Part shown: positions 10,800 to 24,170 of the stretch, piece after piece
Numbering within the stretch: the stretch's first letter is position 1
How the letters are laid out: the number at the start of each line of letters is the position of its first letter
Source of the DNA: Acanthacorydalis orientalis
Taxonomy: Eukaryota > Arthropoda > Insecta > Megaloptera > Corydalidae
Direction of reading: 5' to 3'
Length of the DNA: 64,000 nt
Assembly (NCBI GenBank): GCA_034766995.1
Contig: CM068313.1
Span: 9,162,461 to 9,226,460 of the forward strand
Notes under the pieces: model-generated
The model's input: only the letters and a program-made list of their open reading frames with translations
What the model was told of the DNA's origin: nothing
The model's database searches: none
Program-made: the position numbers and the translations under genes

Positions 10800-10910
10800 A
10801 CTGAAAAAAAAATGATAAATAGAACTAAACTAATTTATTATTGAACATTTTTGATCAAAAAATATAGGTTTTATAATTAAGTGAAAAATTAATTTATGAA
10901 AGTATAAACA
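10800..10910. repeat. Fold-back repeat family, right-arm copy
   Basis: TTATTGAACATTTTTGATCA is followed by a degenerate TTTATAATTAAGTG and TTTATGAAAG. The 10910-11290 stretch after it shows nothing further. Confidence 0.6.
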
Positions 10911-11297
10911 CATATTGTAGATGTATTATTTTTGTATTATTAAATTTATTATTTATCTCTAAACGATTATTAAACTATCATCAGCATGTAATTCATGATT
11001 TCAAACTGTAGACAGAAATTTATTTATTGTATTTTTCATCTACTCTAAAATCTATTTTCATAATTAAATTACAAATTTTTGTTTATATGCAACGTAACTT
11101 ACATCAACAAATCAATAGTAGAAAAAAATGTAAATTATTCTTAATAAATAACTGTTTATATCTTTGATCATATGTAAAGACTCTCTTGTATTTTTGATAT
11201 TACATTATCAATATTAATTTTTATTTTTTTATTCAATAGACATTATTTATAATAATTATCTTATTTCTTGTGATGTGTTTAAATGTTGGTAACAGGA

Positions 11298-11303
11298 TCA
11301 GTT
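11298..11303 (+). promoter_or_regulatory. Candidate initiator of Vps39
   Basis: TCAGTT, the arthropod initiator consensus, lies 150 nt before the Vps39 start codon with no TATA box about 30 nt upstream, as is usual for housekeeping genes. The hexamer alone is weak evidence. Confidence 0.25.
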
Positions 11304-11449
11304 ATTAGTCATTGTCATTAAACTGTCAAACATCGTTTCTAACTTCAGGCATATTGTTACTCCTTGCAATATCATCCAACTTTTGAAATATATATGTAGA
11401 AACTAATTTTAAACAATTATTGCAACCAGTATTCTATTAATCTGCCATT

Positions 11450-14400
11450 ATGCATGAAGCTTACGAAGTATCTCATCTGTTAAAATTGACTGTCCAAATA
11501 GAATCAATTGCTGCTTATGGTAAGTTATACTCACTTATAGTTAGCCAAGTTTTCTTCTCTTAAACATGTTTATTAAATGCCTTGTTTTTATACAAACAGA
11601 TGATAATCTACTAGTGGGCACACGGCAGGGTCATCTTTTAATGTACAGTGTAGCCCAGCGTTCTATTGATAAGAAACATGATGTCCAGCTATTGAGGTAT
11701 AATCGTACTTTTAGTAAAAAACCTATACAGCAACTCGAAGTCATACCGGAGTATCAATTACTTGTTAGTCTTTCAGGTATTTTTATTTGAAATTTATATT
11801 TTTATATTTTAAATATATTTTTATAATTCAGTTTGGTTACTAATTTATATATTGTTTTCAATTTGTAAATAGTAATTCAATGTACTTTGTTGTTTTTAGA
11901 TAATGTAATAAATTTTCATGATATCAATGCAATAAATTTTCCTGTTGTTCACCAAGCAACTAAAACAAAAGGGGCTACACTTTTTACAATGGATATTAAG
12001 GTATATTGGTCTATTTTATTTTAAACCCACATATATATTTAGTGAGATTTAATATAATTCTATATTAAGTATAATTTTGTAATGGAATAACATTTATTAA
12101 TATGTTTGTATTTGTAACAATAAAATAGGTAATACATTGACGTGAATAAATTTAATTTAGACACAAACATCTTTAACCGGTGAAACAACAACATTAGTAC
12201 GACTTTGTGTCGCAGTAAAACGCAAATTGCAGCTTTATTATTGGAAAAACAAACAGCTTTTAACTCTAGTCAATGATATAAGTGTCAGTGATATACCAAA
12301 ATCGCTTGCATGGTGCAAAGAAACTATATGTGCTGGATTACGTGGAGAATATGTTTTAATTGAGGTATTTCAGATAAAAAAAATGCTTTATAAATTAAAC
12401 ATATGTTTAACATGTTAATTTGTAATTTATTTATTTGATGTTTTATTAGTTAACAGGTCAACATAAGGAACTTTTTCCAACTAGTAGTAATAGATCGATG
12501 GAACCTTGTATAACAAAAATATCTGACACAACATTTGCTTTACGTAGAGATAATCAAACTGTTCTTGTGAATACAAAAGGAGATGCAGAAAAGACGAAAG
12601 CTTTAAAATGGACAGATGCACCGATAGCTATGGGTATTTTATGTTATTTAGTATTGTGTTTCTAATTTTTCAAATACATTTTTTTTATAACTAGCATGGG
12701 ATGATCCCTATGTTCTTGGTCTTTTATCTGACACTATTGAAGTACATACAATTGAACCATGTACTTCAGTACAGACACTAACAGGACTTTCAAAATCGAG
12801 ACTTATTGTACACTGTAATCAAGGTTTGTTGTATGCAGCATCGATCAGTCAAGTATGGTGCATAAGAGCAATAGACATCACAAAACAACGTCAAGTTTTA
12901 TTAAAGGACAAACAATTCCAGCTTGCTTTAAAATTAACAGTATGATTGATTTCATTAATTCATTAAATCTGATATAGTTCTTACATACAACTTGTTTATT
13001 TTTCAATATTCTTTTCAGAATATATCTGATGAAACCGAAGAAGACAAGAATCAAAAAATTCATCAGATACAAACATTGTATGCTAATGACTTATTCCAAA
13101 ATAAAAAGTTCGCTGAATCGATGAGGGAGTTTTTAAAACTTGGTACGGATCCTTATGATGTAATCCGGTTATTTCCAGATCTTTTACCACAACAAAGCCG
13201 AAATTCAAATGAGTCTGTCGATGGATCAGTCAATCTACCAAAGCTCCAAGATAAAGATCTTGAAAATGGTTTACTTGCACTTATCGAATATTTGACCGTT
13301 GTTAGATATGACCTACAGCGTGATTCAGGAAATGCTAGTGGAAATTTAAATGAAAGAGCTTCTAAAACAACCACACAACTTCTGCAAATTATTGATACAA
13401 CTTTACTGAAGTGTTATTTGCAAGTAAATCGATATATATATATATATACATACATACATATATATATATATGTGTGCGTGTGTGTATATATATATATGTT
13501 TGTGTGTAAAAATTATATATATATATATATATATATTTATTTATTTCAATATTTTTTTTGTAGACGAATGATGCATTAGTAGCTCCTTTATTACGTTTGA
13601 ATCATTGTCATTTAAGTGAAACTGAAAAAACATTAAAAAAATATCAGAAATACAATGATTTGATAATCTTATATCAAACAAAAGGACAACACAAAAAAGC
13701 TTTAGAGTTATTACAGAAGCAAGCAGATGAACCAGATAGTAGTTTACGAGGACATGAGAAAACAATACAGTATCTCCAACATTTAGGTTAAAAAAATATT
13801 TAAAGTTATATTTCAGTATAATTTTTGTCACAATATTTACATAAAATATTTATGATATTGTATAGAAACATTCTAAAAACACAACTGATTGTAGGTGTCG
13901 AACATATAAATTTAATTTTCGAATTTGCTGGTTGGGTTCTTGATTCACATCCAGAAGATGGTCTAAAAATATTTACTGAAGATTTAGATGAAGAGAAAAG
14001 TCTCCCGCGTCCAAAAGTTCTTGATTATTTGTTACGTACACATAAGAATTTAGTTATTCCATATTTGGTAAATTGTTTCAATTACAAATACCACTACTAT
14101 GTTTGATTAATGATCTATACTTTTTCTTTATTAAGAATGTAGCTTTATGTGGAAAAATATTTTATTTATATTTAGGAACATGTGGTACACGTTTGGGAAG
14201 ACACAAATCCTCTATTTCACAATGCTCTAGTCCATCAGTATCAAGAACGTGAACAGCAGTTATTATCCAATAAAGCTTCTACTTCTGAACAACAAGCTGG
14301 TCAAAACATTCGTAATAAATTGTTACATTTCTTAGAAAAATCACAACACTACACACCAGATTCTGTACTGCTTCACTTTCCTTACGACTGTATGTAAATA

Positions 14401-15236
14401 TTTAATGTAACTTTATACTTACATAAATATTATTTAAAATAATTACTTTGAAGGTTTATTTGAGGAACGTGCAATAATATTAGGAAAGCTGAAACGCCAT
14501 GAAGAGGCTCTATCAATATATGTACAAATCCTTGGTGATATTCCTAGAGCAATCGAATATTGTAACAATGTGTGGAATAGAGAACACAAAAAAGGACCTT
14601 GTGATGTTTATGTAATACTTATAAAAATGTTACTCTATCCAAGTACTGAAACACTTGTAGTAGCTGGTGTCGGTGTATCTGGAATTGTTCCTTCATCGAA
14701 GTCAGTAGTTCCTGATCTAGAAACAGCATTGAAATTATTAGAAGACCATGCGAAAAAGATACCAGCTGTTAAGGTGAATATAATTTTTATAGTTATTTAA
14801 ATACGGTCCAGAATTATTATAGTATTTATTATTGAATAATTATTTTACTCTAAAATATACATTGTTTATAAATATTTTGTTATAGGCATTGAAAGTACTC
14901 CCAGACAGTGTTCCATTGGCAAGGATGCGGCATTTTCTTGAAACATCATTAAGGAACCGACTGACTGAAAGACGGCAGACACAAGTGTTGAAAGGTCTTT
15001 TATACGCAGAACATCTTCAAGCACAAGAACTTCGTATGATGTACGAATCACAAAGCATTCTTCTTACCGATCTCAATGTTTGCCCGGTCTGCAAGAAACG
15101 TTTTGGAAACCAAAGGTATAAAGTTCATTTTCTTTCTATTTTTCTGAGAATACAAATAAATATATTTTCTAGTGCATTTGTTCGATATCCAAATGGAGAC
15201 ATTGTGCATTATTCATGTCAAGATAGAAGGGTTTAA
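11450..15236 (+). CDS. Vps39: Vps39/Vam6-like HOPS complex subunit, 13 exons
   Basis: Vps39 is the Rab7-contacting subunit of the HOPS complex, which tethers late endosomes, autophagosomes and lysosomes before fusion. Exons: 11450-11519, 11600-11776, 11900-12000, 12161-12364, 12450-12633, 12695-12939, 13019-13423, 13564-13786, 13895-14067, 14176-14389, 14454-14773, 14886-15115, 15173-15236. All introns are GT-AG and phases agree throughout, giving 869 residues, close to the roughly 880 of vertebrate Vps39. The N-terminal CNH domain (about 15-270) has LLVGTRQGHLLMY and KLQLYYWK. The middle (about 455-560) has LLQIIDTTLLKCYLQTN and GHEKTIQYLQHLG. Clathrin-like repeats follow with PEDGLKIFTEDL. 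The C-terminal Vps39 domain ends with C838xxC841 and H861xxC864 around FVRYPNGDIVH, a probable zinc site. The start at 11450 matches the conserved MHEAYE opening. No break is seen. Intron 7 carries a microsatellite. Confidence 0.96.
13430..13545. repeat. Intronic (TA)/(CATA)/(GT) microsatellite
   Basis: It fills most of Vps39 intron 7 (13424-13563) and stops short of the acceptor TTTTTTTTGTAG, so splicing signals remain intact. Confidence 0.9.
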
Positions 15237-15288
15237 ACAATGAATTTTAGCAATAATTATTAGTTATGTATGTATATGTATATATGAA

Positions 15289-15293
<5 letters not shown>

Positions 15294-15326
<33 letters not shown>

Positions 15327-15350
15327 CACACACACACACACACATATATG
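15294..15350. repeat. (TA)n-(CA)n microsatellite
   Basis: It lies in the presumed 3' untranslated region of Vps39, 58 nt after the stop. Confidence 0.9.
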
Positions 15351-15563
15351 CATTATATTATTTAATCAATGCATGTGATATCAATTTAATATATTTTTCT
15401 TACATATTTATTTTATTAGCAATTTGTAACACATACATATTCATAAAACAAGTTTTTTTTTAATTTACTTTACTTTCACTTCATTATATATAAATACTAA
15501 ACAAAATGAAAATTTAGTATAAAGTATGATGTATGATTTTGTTGTTAAATGAATAAGGTAATT

Positions 15564-15569
15564 AATAAA
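15564..15569 (+). terminator. Candidate Vps39 polyadenylation signal
   Basis: First AATAAA after the Vps39 stop, 328 nt downstream. Confidence 0.35.
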
Positions 15570-15782
15570 AATTACATCATAATTTCTTATTTTATACAAA
15601 GGTCAATATTATTTTTCAACATTATTTCTATACCTATTTTAAATAATTTGTATATAAGAAAGATGATTCACATTCTAATATTTAAATCATTTGTCAATAT
15701 GAGTCAAAAATGTTCAAGTTATAATATATTCTAGTTTATTTTTAATAATAATCATAAGAGGATATTTAATACATGCATACAT

Positions 15783-15784
15783 AC

Positions 15785-15878
<94 letters not shown>

Positions 15879-15893
15879 GTATATGTGTGTGTA
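15783..15893. repeat. (TA)n microsatellite with CATA interruptions
   Basis: Over 100 nt of TA with a few CATA and GTAT units. It yields a false Tyr-Ile frame. Confidence 0.95.
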
Positions 15894-16330
15894 TGCCAAA
15901 ATTACTGTATTGATTTCAAATGCAGCTGATAAGAAACTGAATATCGAATCAATATAAATTAAATTTATTTATATTACATGCCCTATGTAATCTTTAAATG
16001 AATTATATTAATTAAATACCGTAAATTAACTTAATTCAATAGAATTCTGGACAACGCCCACTATATTTAAAAAGCGCGCTCTATGTATATTTTTGCAGAT
16101 GACTTCATTTCAACAACATTTAAACCGGTTAAACGGAAAAATTCAAATTCGACTGTAAATGTTGTAATTTAATTACAGAATAATCAAATTATAATTGAAC
16201 TCTATCGGATTTTTCACTATATCCAATATATAATTGATATCTATATGTATATATATTTTTATTATATCGGAACTATATGTTTGGGCGTATTTGCTCAAAT
16301 GTCATGCGCACAGAGTCGTAAGGTCGTGCG

Positions 16331-16445
16331 TCAGTTTAAGTCGGTATCAATTCAGTGCTGCATTTGGAATTGATTTTTAGCAGGTTTTTAGTGTGATTTG
16401 TGTTCATCTGACTTATTACCGTGGAGTACAAATATTTCGATACAG
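16331..16445 (+). promoter_or_regulatory. Candidate TATA-less promoter and first noncoding exon
   Basis: TCAGTT at 16331-16336, inside a patch of lower A+T (16285-16445), is followed 110 nt later by a near-perfect donor, ACAG|GTAAGT, at 16446. No useful coding frame lies between, so this would be a 5' untranslated exon of a plus-strand gene with a long first intron. The region upstream has no TATA motif at the right distance. No matching downstream exon could be identified. Confidence 0.45.
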
Positions 16446-16449
16446 GTAA

Positions 16450-17659
16450 GTGATCTTTTTATTTATTTAATACATTATTTAATAAAATTTCATACATCTA
16501 TAGAATTTACCATGACCGACTAACAAATTGTTCCATAAAAATGGCCGTAGGCCGAACGAATATAATATGTATCTATTTTATACTGATTTATCTCAAAAAC
16601 TATGCAGTAACAATTCGTCTCGTTGACAAGTTTGATTGTCGGATTCCCTACGTTATTTATATTCAATAGAATTCATAGAACATCAAGTCATTTATTTATA
16701 TATTTAACCTTTACTTATATAGCAATATGATTTAAAGTGCCCTTATAAAAAAATGACATCATTCGGCCAATGAAATTGCTCTTCTTTGACTGTAATACCG
16801 TTTGATACGTTAAATTGTAGCAGGTGTATTCATAAAATAAATTGAAATCAGTGGAATTGATCGATTATTTGTATTTTTTCAACTTATTAGATTAGAATTA
16901 TAGAAATAGCACATCTGTCAACTACTAGAAAATATGCATCGAATTCAATAAAATTCAATTTGTTCATATAATGTTGTTACATGAAAAATATTTTAAAGAA
17001 AATTTCGTAACTATCAATTGTACTTGATAAGAAATCGAAATTTCAACAAATTAATCCACTTGGCGTACCGGCATTCGTTCCAATGTACAGTGAAGCGGGC
17101 ACGAAGATTTTTGTGTAATTAAATGTCAACAGATTGACTTGATAGTTTATTTTCCGTACCTCTTGAAAATGATACGCACTCCCAAAGGCTTGTCTGCATT
17201 TGCTGAAGATAATAGTTATCGTTCTGTTGATAAAAGAATCAATTTATCCAACTAACTATTTACCTTTTCAAGATAATTTATTTTCTGAAGTTTATAAATA
17301 TCTTGACAAATGCAGCTAATACTTTTATCATGGCAATTAGTATCTCATTGCTAATAAATTGAGACATATAATTTTATATATATATATATAATATTATATA
17401 ATCAATATGATCTTAATGACCTATAAATCTTTTATTTGCGTTTAAAAAAATTATCAGCCACAGAGTCGCTAACGAACTTCTGTCCAGACTTACAAACAGC
17501 ATAAAACAACCCAGCAATTTACTTTCGTTATGAATGAATGTGCACTGTAAGTTCTTAGACTTACAATTACTAATTTATGTAATTAATGGTTTCTACGAGA
17601 GGTCAGATGATAACATTCTTAGCATATTATTTAATAATAGCCCGTATTAAATTTTTTCT

Positions 17660-17705
<46 letters not shown>

Positions 17706-18775
17706 AAGTTTTAAATTGTTAACTCATATATCCGGTTATTAAGGTTTTTAAAAATATCCATTGTAGACAGAAAGTATTTTTAGTATAAAGTATTATCACT
17801 AATAATCAAAAAATCGAAGTACATAATTATGCTTTTCTATACAAGAAATTGAAAGGTATTATTTTACATAAATATCCACAACGATGTAACCCAATAATTT
17901 TCAATTTGTAGTTGGTGTGCGATTCGACTGCAAGAATTGGATGGAAAATATGTTAAAAAAATGTATTTTGACAAATTACAAAAATGAAACTTATTTGTAT
18001 CTTTTTGTAATTTTAAATTGTAAAGATTGCAGTCCCTTATCAAACCTTGCGGTAAAATTTATGATTTAATTTAATTCAGACTTCATTATAATTCAGTTAC
18101 ATCACAACATTTTGTGATGTAATCCATATCTTATCAGTCAATTTTGTTTGTGTAAGTAAATACCCATCTTACATTTCAATAATATTTAAGTTATTACAAT
18201 TTATGGAAAAATGTTAATAATAAATAAAAGTATTATGAAATATGGATGATTTGTAATTGGTGTATTTAATAAATGTGCTTCATTTTTATTAATAAACAAA
18301 TTAGAAAATTAGTTATCTGCTAATTGAAATTTGAATGTAATAAAAAAGGACTCGTTATTAAAAAAAGATAAATCTACACCGGAAAAAAATCAATAAGTAA
18401 CTTGAAATAATGCAGGCTTTTATACAAGATTTGCTTGATGAGTTATGAAACTGTCATAGACTTCATATAGTCAGTGTTACAATATATAGATGAGTAAACT
18501 GTGTCATGTTAAAATCAATATTAAAGTGTAGTTGAGGGTGGTTGGGTGGAGAAACCGAGATGTTGATTGCTGCTGAGATTTTCATTAAAGGGAAATATTG
18601 TATGTCGTAATTATTAATTATATGTGTATATGTATATATATATATATATATAGGTCGGGTTTCGTGACATAATTAAAAAAAAATTGACGCCCAAACTTGC
18701 ACCCACTTTATAATAATACCAAGAATGTATTAATTTTCACATTGTCACACATTTGATGATAATTTCATCCTACTG
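16450..18775. other. Intron-like or intergenic stretch
   Basis: A+T-rich sequence with (TA)n tracts at 17377-17392, 17665-17704 and 18621-18652. No splice-bounded frame was recognised. Confidence 0.5.
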
Positions 18776-18779
18776 CAGT

Positions 18780-18995
18780 GAATTTTATGTAGTATGCGAG
18801 AATATGAATGTAAAATTAAGCTCGATATTTGCCGTCACAGATCTGAATGTTTTACTTATATGCTGACTGGGTCATTATTACTAGCGATTATCGCCTTTAC
18901 GAGCAGTGCCACAAGGCCACATCACTACATCACCGTGCTAAAAATACTGATGATGATCCCCCCTTTTCCACACGTGATTCAGTATGAAGTTTGAC
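18780..18995. other. Low-A+T island, unexplained
   Basis: A 66-codon plus-strand frame with a hydrophobic stretch (TGSLLLAIIAFTSSATRPHH) covers the island. No initiator, TATA box or donor frames it convincingly, so it may be a regulatory element, an unrecognised exon or chance. Confidence 0.25.
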
Positions 18996-18999
18996 AAGT

Positions 19000-20345
19000 G
19001 TGTGTGTTTTTTTCAGTAATAACTGACTTAATTTATCTTAAAATATTTTAATAAAACCGGTAGTAGTTACTGTGGTAGAAAGTATGTTGTAATAGTGAAA
19101 TTTTGATTGATTTTAATATTGAAATGGTTATTTGTGTATATTAATTAGTGCTATTTTGTTGTATGGATATAAATTCTGTTCCTCTATCAAAAATAAAAAT
19201 TAGTATTCATTAAAGATTAGATGTAAAAGTAATTTTTTTTAGGTTTATTCTTTATACATTATTTTGTAACAAAAGTGCTTTTATTCTGTTTTATAAAAAA
19301 GCTTATTCAAGACATGAGGATTTTAATTTTTTATTACATTGTTAAATCTTAAATTTTCATTAAATTTAAATATTTTAAATGTTCATATGTGTACGTACAC
19401 GTATAAAATGTTTATACAAAGCGTTAACTTTCTATTTTTTGCACATACAGTTTGCGTGAAATTTTGCCTCGAGTGCACATTAAAATTCATGTTGATTTAT
19501 GGTTTGAATTAATGTCAGATTAAATTGCATTATTTTTAATCTTTTTAATTCAGGTTAAAAAATCAATCTTTTTAATAATCCTCAAGAGTGAATGTACGAT
19601 GTAAAATGCATTTAAGCAGTGATCTCATAAGCAACTCGTGATAGAACTGTGAAAACAAGTCTTTTATAGTTTGAAGATATTTTTTTTTCTGGCGAAAGAT
19701 GTGTAGTTTTGTTTTTTTTAAAGGGTCAGCATTCTTTGTATTTTTAATAGTAGGATGAGGATTTAATGTTCCGTATGTAAAATATGTAGGAATTTTTTTA
19801 TTTTTCGATTAAAAAATAGAATAGTATAGATACTTGTCTTTAAAATACAGAATTTAGAACAGTTCTAAAGCTTGTTTTTATTATTACAACCGTAAATAAA
19901 ATAATTTAATTGTCAAATTTATATAGCAGATTGTCAATAGACTAATTAAAGTATTTCATACTAAATGATTTCCTTTTTTCATATTTCATCTTATTTACGT
20001 CTGAATTCTCAAATGATTATTCACAATTCAAAGAAACAAACTTTATTTTTTCGTTGCCGTAATGATCTTCGTTCTGTTGGAGCATCCGTTTTTCTTTGAA
20101 AAAGTAATACATTTTTTCTTTCCTGTTATATTCAAGAACTTTTCAGAATACTGAAAATTATAATTATTATTTCTCTTAAATAATAGAGAGAATCGCTTTT
20201 TTAAAGTCTGCACGTAGCTTCAGAAAAAGAAAAATATTATTCTTACAAACGTTTCTAAATTCTTTATATGTTTGCAACTGTTCAGTACACCCTCATTAAC
20301 AAAAATTGACATATTTTTTTTATATAAATCCACTAAATTTACAAT
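19000..20345. other. A+T-rich stretch without gene
   Basis: No coding, repeat-family or promoter signal beyond short homopolymer runs. Confidence 0.5.
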
Positions 20346-20350
20346 AATTA

Positions 20351-20888
20351 TTAGGTGTACTAATTAATTCGGTTCTACTTTTTTTTTATAGAAAATGCAT
20401 GTTTGGAAAATGTGCAGGAAAATTCAATACATTTCAATCTCGAATCTATCCTTCATTATTTTGTATAACTGTGCTTCATCTGTCATGTAATCGACAAATC
20501 CCTAGTCGAGAAAAGATGATTGATTTGAATCAATGAAATTGTAATGCACTTTCGGATCTCTTCCTCTGTCTTAGCATTTTTTTTTTGCATGTTTTATATG
20601 TTACAAAACCTACCCACGAAAGCTAAACAAATAATTTCTGCGGCTTCTGCAGAATTTTTTTTGAACTGGAATACGAAAAGTATGCAATGCCTAATATGCC
20701 GCTTTTCGGATACCATCATGTTCACTACTGTTTTGTGAGGTTATACCAATTGCTTGGCTAAATTATATATTGTTTTTAAATGTTAAAATTGGTACATCAA
20801 AATCCTAAAACGACGATAAAATATTTTAATTTAAAACAGTTACGGTTGATTCAGTTTAAAGGCACAGAATTAATTTTTATGCTTGATA
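20351..20888 (-). mobile_element. Internally deleted mariner, both ends present
   Basis: Terminal repeats TTAGGTGTACTAATTAATTC at the left and its degenerate inverse at the right bound 538 bp. On the minus strand the leader leads into the transposase N-terminal codons, and the far end keeps the C-terminal codons (the ATCTGTCATGTAATCGAC block). The middle, with the catalytic residues, is missing. The plus-strand frame at 20544 is antisense to it. Confidence 0.75.
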
Positions 20889-20949
20889 TATTTATTAAAT
20901 ATTAGAGAAAGCTGATTACAAGAACAAATAAAGAATAAAAACACATGCG

Positions 20950-21055
20950 TTGTCTTGAAGATCTTCGATCTTTTGGATCATCTAAGTAATCTGTTTCCAC
21001 TGCTTGTTTCGGCACGTATGCCTTCTTAGGCAGATTTTAGAGACTGACTTTAAAA
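20950..21055. repeat. Repeat family B, best copy
   Basis: Ordered blocks: GATCTTTTGGATCATCTAAG, TCTGTTTCCACTGCTTG, TTTCGGCACGTATGCC and GGCAGATTTTAGAGACTG. The same order recurs at 24068, 40425 and 53605. Confidence 0.6.
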
Positions 21056-21139
21056 CGGATGTATGCTCATATTTATATTTTATTTAGATCGAGTGTTGTT
21101 TATAATTTAAGGTCACTGTTTACGGTCATTATTCGTTTA

Positions 21140-21140
<1 letters not shown>

Positions 21141-21189
<49 letters not shown>
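21141..21189. repeat. (TA)n microsatellite
   Basis: Pure TA run 250 nt after the mariner at 20351-20888. Confidence 0.95.
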
Positions 21190-21193
<4 letters not shown>

Positions 21194-21289
21194 TTTATTT
21201 ATTTCAAGGTGTTTAAGGATGTTTAATTTTCTGCCTTTATTTTTAATGTTTGTTATTTGAATTATATTAATGTTTTAAAATAATAAATT

Positions 21290-21720
21290 TGTGAAAATAT
21301 AAAATTAGATTGATACTATTACCGACTGACAGATTGCCAGAATCTCGTCAGATTTGACAATATGTCTATATGTATGAATTATAGAATTTACTATGATATC
21401 GTGTAAACCGAAAAACTATTAATATAAGAAAAGAAAAACATTGGCATTGCAAAAGTATGTGTGGGATGGTATAAATAAACAATATCATCGTCCAGTACTG
21501 ACTGGTGGTCATCACTGGCCTTCGGAGCAATGCCAAATCTTGTCTCTCAGTACACACAGCGATCCAATTAATTATATTTAAATTTAATAGGGTCAAATAT
21601 TGGGTTCAGTTGCGACATTCAGTCTCGATCACCCGTCCCAATTGATTTCATTGGTGTTCCTGATTTATTTCATTTACAGACCAAGTTGCAGTTCAGATAT
21701 CGATTTTGAATATATGGTTT
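21290..21720. other. Moderately lower-A+T stretch, no gene called
   Basis: Contains a palindromic CCAGTACTGACTGG at 21493-21506 and a minus-strand 76-codon frame that I cannot support by splice or promoter signals. Confidence 0.25.
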
Positions 21721-21724
21721 TTCA

Positions 21725-22375
21725 ATCGGTATTATTTTCTTGTTCTAATTTCTGTATAAATAATTTTTTTTAAAAAAAAACTACAGACGTTATAAATGAA
21801 TATTTTATGAAAAGTGACAATTTTAGTGTCGATCTAATTTTATAATTAAATCCAGTCCACTTCACCAGTTATGTCAAACACGCGTGCTGTTTATATATAA
21901 ACAGTTGCTTAAAATAAGTAACATTTAATTTTTAAATTGAATCCAATAGGATTCTCAGAATTGACTTTTTCGTATGTAGCGCAATGTCCTTACATTCATT
22001 TTCTAACTTAATATCATCATAGAACAGGTTTGGATATGTGTGTGTAATAATTAAATTAAAAATATATCTAGTTTAGTTTTAGCAAGAAGTAGGGTGGTAA
22101 ATCTCCCTTCAAAATTTGTTCATATTTTTTTTAAAATTATCTCCGTTTTCATGTTTTTACTGTAATTTTTGCGGTCGAATTATTTGTACGACAAACCAGT
22201 GAATTTTTAAACGAATTTTAAATATTTGACGAGCCTGAAATTAATTTTCTAATAAATATTGTTGAGATTTTTTTTATAAAGAAATCACTTTTAAACTAAC
22301 TTATGAAAAAAGTTGACGAAATTATTTTAATAATTTAATTTTAGACTAAATATGGATAGAATTGTAATTTTTGCT
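21725..22375. other. A+T-rich stretch without gene
   Basis: Nothing recognisable. Confidence 0.45.
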
Positions 22376-22379
22376 TTGT

Positions 22380-22505
22380 TGCTGAATTCATTTTTATAAA
22401 TGTATTTTCACTTCAGATTTTTCTTATATTTTTGCTCTCCGAGAACAATCGAAATGCCCATAAGCAAGTCAATTGACATTTTTATTATTTTTCAACTATT
22501 TTTTT
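22380..22505. repeat. Fold-back repeat family, degenerate copy
   Basis: CTGAATTCATTTTTATAAAT is the reverse of the usual right arm. ATCGAAATGCCCATAAGCAA is a good match to the sub-terminal block. Confidence 0.45.
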
Positions 22506-22513
22506 CCATTTTG

Positions 22514-22558
22514 TAATTGATTCAATTTAAAGGCACTGAATTAATTTGAATACCTAAT
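22514..22558 (-). mobile_element. Solitary mariner terminal repeat
   Basis: TTGATTCAATTTAAAGGCAC followed by TGAATTAATTTGAATACCTAA. Only the tip of the element remains. Confidence 0.55.
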
Positions 22559-22559
22559 A

Positions 22560-23694
22560 AATGTAAGAATACAGGTGTTGTTTTTAAAAGGATCCTCAGT
22601 ACAAGTTCAGTTTTACTAATAAATCTATTAAACTAAACAATTATCAGAAATATTCTCAAAGTACAAACCTGTAATTTTCTTATTATCGTAGTTTGTTCAA
22701 GGTGATATTAACAAAACAGTTATGAATGAAAAAAGAATTCATTTGTACAAGGTAAGATTTTATAATATTGCAGGATTGTACAAAAAAGTACAATGAAACA
22801 TCTTTATTCAATAATTCGAAAAACATTACAATTTTCGTAACCGCTTCAAGTTATATTCGTTTCAAATATCCATTGATGATAATTCATTATTTATTTTCGA
22901 TAACTGATAGTTCAAACGAAGAAAATATGCAATATCAATGAAATGTTTTATTTATTAAAGATTTGTTATCATGTTTTTAAATACTTTACAGGAAAATAAA
23001 TTGTAACATACATTACATATCTCTAAAACAGTCATTCCTATAATTAGAATAAATTCCAGTTGGTTTTAAAAACAGATCAGTCTCTTTAAATAATTATCAG
23101 TAACCTATTCACACATGCATAGAAGCAATTATTACGAAAGTATATAATTACAGCATAAAAAAAACTAACAATGTACATCCACTAGTGTTGTACCGTATCT
23201 GTTCACAATGCGATGCATTTTTTTTATAATTGTAATGGTTGTACGTTTTTAAAAGTACCGTACAATTTCGTTTGTATTGTTTTGTTGTAGTATATTCGAA
23301 AATTATGTATTTAGTTCATACACTATGAATTTTAGCTATGCATCAATTAGCACACTGTGTAGAAAATTTTTATTAAGACCGCATAAAGCGTAAATTATAA
23401 TGAGATAACATCAAATTCGTATCCTGTTTGTGATATACTGTTTTAGATATATTTTTTTGTTGACAAGCGATCTGACCCGCAAAAATGTCGGGAATATTAA
23501 AATTTTACAACTTGGTTATATAATAATAATATCTTAAAATATATTTTTATTACTATTTGCGGAATGAAATGTTTATAGTATGTTCATATTTTTATAAATA
23601 ACATACCAGTGACTGTTTACAACAAACCAATGGAATTGTATTTACATCCTATAAAATTATTAATGAATGGCGAGTGACAATTATGTGTATGTGA

Positions 23695-23742
<48 letters not shown>

Positions 23743-24065
23743 ATATATGTATGTATGTATAATGTTATATTTATTTTATAATAAAGGTATTTGTACTGCA
23801 GGATGTTTAAAAAATGATCAAATCAACAAACCCTATATCCTGTACTTTGTCGAAAAAATGATATATCTAGTACCAATTTTATAAGTATATATTAATGTAG
23901 TTTGTTTAGTGTTAAATAATATATTTCTCTCTATGATGTCCAATTTTTGATTAACCTTGAGTTACTTTTTGAATTTAAAAAATTGCACATCCACATTGTA
24001 GTACAGACGATTATTTAAGGCAGATATTAAAGATATCAAATTAGATAATTCGTAGGGACCAAAAA
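22560..24065. other. A+T-rich stretch without gene
   Basis: The only distinct element is a (TA)n-(GTAT)n microsatellite at 23696-23762. Confidence 0.5.
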
Positions 24066-24067
24066 AA

Positions 24068-24170
24068 TTATTTGTTCGAAGATTTCGTCGTTTTGGATCA
24101 GATAAGTGATGTATGTTTTCTACTTCTACTTTAATCACGTGTGTAATCCTCAGGTAGATATTGAATACTT
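24068..24170. repeat. Repeat family B copy
   Basis: TCGTCGTTTTGGATCAGATA, TTTTCTACTTCTACTTTAAT and CACGTGTGTAATCCTCAGGT, in the order of the copy at 20950. The frames listed on both strands here are by-products of the repeat. Confidence 0.55.

Noticed and set aside
13153..13374. Minus-strand ORFs across Vps39 exons (also 12878-13072, 13541-13831 and 14866-15051)
   Set aside because: Antisense shadows of Vps39 exons, which are secure.
20544..20738. Plus-strand ORF, and its parallel at 46536-46733
   Set aside because: Both lie antisense inside internally deleted mariner copies and resemble each other only for that reason.
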